This document shows, piece by piece, positions 53,582-56,209 of a stretch of 56,209 nucleotides of DNA. The stretch is from the NCBI GenBank assembly GCA_029777095.1, contig JAKOTS010000072.1, positions 1-56,209 on the forward strand. The letters are read 5' to 3'. Position 1 is the stretch's first letter, and each line of letters begins with the position of its first letter. A program made the translations under genes and the position numbers. The notes beneath the pieces were generated by a model. The model did no database searches. It was not told where the DNA came from and saw only the letters and a list, made by a program, of their open reading frames with translations. The stretch comes from Actinomycetes bacterium. Lineage in GTDB: Bacteria > Actinomycetota > Actinomycetes > Actinomycetales > Microbacteriaceae.

Positions 53582-55077
53582 CGCGCACCCCCCAGTACAA
53601 ACCGTTCGGCGTGGAGCGCCCGCACCACATCATCGTCGTGCGTGACGACGACGATGCCGGTGCCTTCGTCGCGCAGCTCGGCGAGCAGGGCGACGAGCTC
53701 TGCCCAGGTGCGCGAGTCCTGCCCGAAGGTGGGCTCATCGAGCACCAGCATCCGGGGCGCGGTGGCGAGCGCAGCCGCAACGGTCAGCCGCCGCTTCTCG
53801 CCACCCGAAAGTGTGTAGGGGTTCGCCCTGGCGAGCCGGTCGAGGCGCAGACGCTCGAGCAGCGGCTCGATGCGGGCGTTCATCGTTGCCTCATCGAGCC
53901 CCAGCGCCCGCGGCCCGATCTCGAGTTCGCCGCGCACGGTCGAGGCGAGCAGCTGGTGCTCCGGGTCTTGAAACACCGTGCCGATGCGGGTGAGCAGCTC
54001 GCGCGACTTCCACCGCATCGGGTCGGCGCCGAGCCCTTGCCCGAGCACCGGGTCGGCATGCACAGCGCCGGCAGCCGGCGGGATGAGCCCCGCAAGCGTC
54101 AGCCCGAGCGTCGATTTTCCGGCGCCGTTCGGGCCCGTCACCGCGAGCACCGACCCGGCACGCACGCGCAGCTCGATGTCGCTCGCCACGATGTTTGCCG
54201 CGAACGCCGCATCGCTGACCCCGCGGCCTCGCCGCACCCGCGCGATCGAGAGGTCGTCGGCGTGCAGCAGCCGCTCGCCGTCGGTCACGAGTGGGGCCGA
54301 CGGATGCCTCGGCCCAAACCCCGGGACCCACACACCGGCCGCGGCCAACCTCTCCCCCATGCGCCCCAGCACAGCCTCGGGCGAACCATCGGCCATGACC
54401 GTGGTGCCGCCCTCGGCCCCACCCAGCACGATGACCCGATCGACGAGCCCAAGCCAGGCCTCGACGCGGTGTTCGACAACGACGAGCGTTGCGCCCGTGG
54501 CATCCACGACGCTCTTGACGGCGTCGACGACTTCGCCCACGCCGGCGGGGTCGAGGTTGGCGGTTGGTTCATCGAGCAGCAGGAGCCCGGGGCGCATCGC
54601 GACGGCCCCCGCGAGGGCGAGGCGCTGCTTCTGTCCGCCCGAGAGCGCCTTCGTGGGGCGGTCGAGGGGCACTTCGAGCCCCACAGCGGCGAGCGCATCG
54701 TGCACGCGCGGCCAGATCTGCTCGCGCGGCACGCCCAGGTTTTCGCAGCCGAAGGCCACGTCATCGCCCACACGCGCGAGGATCACCTGCGAATCCGGGT
54801 CTTGCAGCACGAGACCGGCACGGCCGCGCGCGGCGGCGGGGGCTCCGTCGATCAGCAGTGCGCCCGTCGACTCGCCCTCTTCATCGCCGCCGAGCACGCC
54901 GGCAAGGCCGTGCAGCAGGGTCGATTTTCCCGACCCTGAAGCCCCGAGCAGCAGCACGCGTTCGCCCGGCTCGATATGCAGGTCGAGCCCCGCTACCGCC
55001 CAGGCGGCCCGGCCCGCGTGTCGCCACCCCCAGTGCTGGGCGTCGATACGGGCCGGCCGCGTGTCAGAGGGAGTCAT
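53578..55077 (-). CDS. ykoD: Fused double ATPase of the ECF thiamin-precursor transporter, YkoD-like
   Basis: A 499-residue protein with two ABC domains. First: GASGSGKST near 50, LSGGQKQRLALAGA near 145 and LLLDEPTANLD. Second: GPNGAGKST near 320, LSGGEKRRLTVAAAL and LVLDEPTFGQD. It powers uptake through EcfT and the substrate-binding YkoE-like protein. The start lies 27 nt after ykoE. Fusion of EcfA and EcfA' is usual for the YkoEDC type. Confidence 0.93.
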   Translation of the reverse strand: MTPSDTRPARIDAQHWGWRHAGRAAWAVAGLDLHIEPGERVLLLGASGSGKSTLLHGLAGVLGGDEEGESTGALLIDGAPAAARGRAGLVLQDPDSQVILARVGDDVAFGCENLGVPREQIWPRVHDALAAVGLEVPLDRPTKALSGGQKQRLALAGAVAMRPGLLLLDEPTANLDPAGVGEVVDAVKSVVDATGATLVVVEHRVEAWLGLVDRVIVLGGAEGGTTVMADGSPEAVLGRMGERLAAAGVWVPGFGPRHPSAPLVTDGERLLHADDLSIARVRRGRGVSDAAFAANIVASDIELRVRAGSVLAVTGPNGAGKSTLGLTLAGLIPPAAGAVHADPVLGQGLGADPMRWKSRELLTRIGTVFQDPEHQLLASTVRGELEIGPRALGLDEATMNARIEPLLERLRLDRLARANPYTLSGGEKRRLTVAAALATAPRMLVLDEPTFGQDSRTWAELVALLAELRDEGTGIVVVTHDDDVVRALHAERFVLGGAR

Positions 55078-55104
55078 CGTCGATCAGTGCTCCGAGGCAT
55101 CCGC

Positions 55105-55752
55105 TTAAATTCGTTCCACGCTGCGCCCGGACGCGAACCGATTTAGCGCACCCGTCGCGGCGAGGCCGCGGGCGAGCACCCACGAGAGCCCGCCGGCAAT
55201 CACTGCGCCCGAGAGCGTCGAGCTGATCAGGTAGACAACGGTGAACGTGGTGTCGGAGCCGGCGTACCAGAGCAGCATGTTGTTGACCGCACCGAAAATG
55301 CCGGCGCCAGCACCCGCGAGCACCGCGACGGGCAGGCTCCAGCGCTTGTAGAAGAACAGCAGGAAGATCACCTCGGCGCCGAGACCCTGCACGAGCCCGG
55401 CCTTTATCGTGAGGAATCCGCCCCACTGGTTGCCGACAAGTGCCGAGACGACGGATGCCAGGAGTTCGGTGTAAATCGCCGCTCCCGGTTTGCGAATAAT
55501 CAGTGCGCCAAGCACGCCCGCGAACAGCCAGGGGCCGTCAAGCAGGCCCTGGAGCCCGGGCAAGAGCGGTTCGAGGAGGGCCTTCGGGCCGAGGTATCCA
55601 ACCCCCCATGCCATGAAAATGAGGCCTGCGGCGACACCGATGACGCTTGCCACGACGATGTCGACGACTCGCCAGCGCCAGATGATCGCGGCGCTACCGC
55701 GTGCAGTGCCGGCGGGAGTCGCCGGGGTGGGGGTTGGGGTGGTCGTACTCAT
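55105..55752 (-). CDS. ykoE: ECF substrate-binding membrane protein for thiamin precursor, YkoE-like
   Basis: A 215-residue YkoE-family S component with about six helices, including WRVVDIVVASVIGVAAGLIFMAWG near 28 and LLASVVSALVGNQWGGFLTIKAGLVQGLGAE near 105. YkoE relatives carry hydroxymethylpyrimidine, the thiamin precursor. The ATG at 55752 has AAGGAG ten bases upstream. A TPP riboswitch in its leader confirms the thiamin link. First gene of ykoEDC. Confidence 0.93.
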   Translation of the reverse strand: MSTTTPTPTPATPAGTARGSAAIIWRWRVVDIVVASVIGVAAGLIFMAWGVGYLGPKALLEPLLPGLQGLLDGPWLFAGVLGALIIRKPGAAIYTELLASVVSALVGNQWGGFLTIKAGLVQGLGAEVIFLLFFYKRWSLPVAVLAGAGAGIFGAVNNMLLWYAGSDTTFTVVYLISSTLSGAVIAGGLSWVLARGLAATGALNRFASGRSVERI

Positions 55753-55861
55753 GAGTTTTGCGCTCCTTGTGTGCGACCAGCGGTGGGGGACGCGCACAAA
55801 AGGCACTTCGTTCTGCGGCGCCGCGCTGCGGTGGCCGACCAAACAAAGAGCTCTTGCATCA

Positions 55862-55951
55862 TGATCTCCCTGCGCTGGCATGATCCAGATCAGGTTCAAC
55901 GGTCGAAGCGTGGTCGCTTCCTCTCAGCCCGGACTACCGGACTCCCGTGGT
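55862..55951 (-). promoter_or_regulatory. TPP (thiamin pyrophosphate) riboswitch
   Basis: Read on the minus strand, it has the hallmark parts in order: ACCACGGGAGTCC, GGGCTGAGAGGA, GACCGTTGAACCTGATC, TGGATCATGCCAGCG and CAGGGAGATCA. It lies 110 nt before the ykoE start. Just after the aptamer, the minus-strand complement of 55843-55851 (GCUCUUUGU) can pair over nine bases (one G.U) with ACAAGGAGC, the ykoE ribosome site at 55762-55770. This suggests control of translation initiation. Confidence 0.95.
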
Positions 55952-55963
55952 TACCGCCTCAGT

Positions 55964-56054
55964 ATACCCCCGGGCATTTCGGCATACCCCGGACATCACG
56001 ATACCCGCGGGCATTTCGGGTACCCCGGCATCGGGATACCCCCGGGCATTTCGG
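55964..56054. repeat. Short direct-repeat array upstream of the last open frame
   Basis: ATACCCNCGGGCATTTCGG occurs at 55964-55982, 56001-56019 and 56036-56054, with shorter decayed copies (ATACCCCGGACATC, TACCCCGGCATC) between, so the overall period is about 18 bp. It lies between the TPP riboswitch promoter side and a plus-strand open frame. Confidence 0.88.
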
Positions 56055-56067
56055 GTACCGTAGGCCC

Positions 56068-56209
56068 GTGCCCACCGAAGACCTCGCAACGTCCGCGCCC
56101 GTCGAATCGGCCACGCCCGGTGTTGCTGGGGCCGGGGGTGTTGCGGCGACCGGTGGTGTTGTGCCCGGTGGTGTTGCGCCGACCGCGCCCGGGGCTGTTG
56201 TGCCCGGTG
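56068..56209 (+). CDS. Gly/Val-rich open frame, cut by the window end
   Basis: A GTG at 56068 opens a frame without stops to the end of the window (47 codons). It reads MPTEDLATSAPVE and then repeated GG-V-V-P/A units (VAGAGGVAATGGVVPGGV). No domain can be recognised in the visible part. The low-complexity head could precede a normal protein. There is no clear ribosome site. Confidence 0.4.
   Translation, partial: MPTEDLATSAPVESATPGVAGAGGVAATGGVVPGGVAPTAPGAVVPG

Noticed and set aside
55962..55967. GTATAC at the start of the 18-bp repeat array
   Set aside because: Flanks (A and C) do not fit TGTATACA, and it belongs to the repeat unit there.

Overview
The window is high-G+C DNA with short intergenic gaps, frequent 4-nt ATGA gene overlaps, GTG starts and actinobacterial gene types: coenzyme F420 enzymes, polyprenol-phosphate mannosyltransferase, PutA, a mycobacterial-type double CoA-transferase and heteromeric acyl-CoA dehydrogenases. 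I infer an actinomycete, most likely a member of the Microbacteriaceae. No rRNA, tRNA, CRISPR array, transposase or phage gene is visible. Every assignment was made by reading the sequence; no database search was run.

Left part (1-15 kb): a truncated glutaryl-CoA dehydrogenase gene; an arginine-type hydrolase / ornithine aminotransferase / glycosyltransferase operon; a complete peptide-type ABC importer (SBP, two permeases, fused ATPase) translationally coupled to a LanC-like protein; and bifunctional proline catabolic PutA. Ornithine aminotransferase and PutA meet at glutamate semialdehyde, so arginine, ornithine and proline would all flow to glutamate.

F420 block (15.2-22.3 kb): F420-dependent glucose-6-phosphate dehydrogenase, a thiolase, F420-0:gamma-glutamyl ligase (CofE), a convergent three-gene FecBCD-like ABC transporter of the kind proposed to import F420-0, and a second F420-type luciferase-like oxidoreductase. 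Together they read as salvage of the F420 core from outside, glutamylation inside, reduction by Fgd and use.

Acyl-CoA block (22.9-51.3 kb): etfB-etfA with a membrane cytochrome b-like protein; a valine-type set (enoyl-CoA hydratase, acyl-CoA dehydrogenase, methylmalonate-semialdehyde dehydrogenase); the methylcitrate cycle (prpDBC); an MFS transporter; a heteromeric acyl-CoA dehydrogenase pair; a double-domain type III CoA-transferase; an alpha-methylacyl-CoA racemase; a GntR/FCD regulator; an SCP2-type thiolase/aldolase with its DUF35 partner; a multifunctional-enzyme-type SDR and an F420-type oxidoreductase. The set fits oxidation of an alpha-methyl-branched (isoprenoid or steroid-side-chain-like) acid, with propionyl-CoA removed by the methylcitrate cycle and electrons collected by ETF. 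The palindrome TGTATACA, or a one-base variant, recurs in the intergenic regions of this block and is probably the operator of the GntR regulator. An ABC-2 exporter and two further SDR genes follow.

Right end (51.5-56.2 kb): a DUF488 protein, an aminoglycoside-phosphotransferase-like kinase and a thiamin-precursor ECF transporter (YkoE/YkoD/YkoC type) under a TPP riboswitch, followed by a short repeat array and the start of a Gly/Val-rich open frame cut by the window edge. Structured non-coding DNA includes three tandem 104-bp hairpin repeats at 30.15-30.43 kb, with related palindromes at 15.1 and 51.4 kb.
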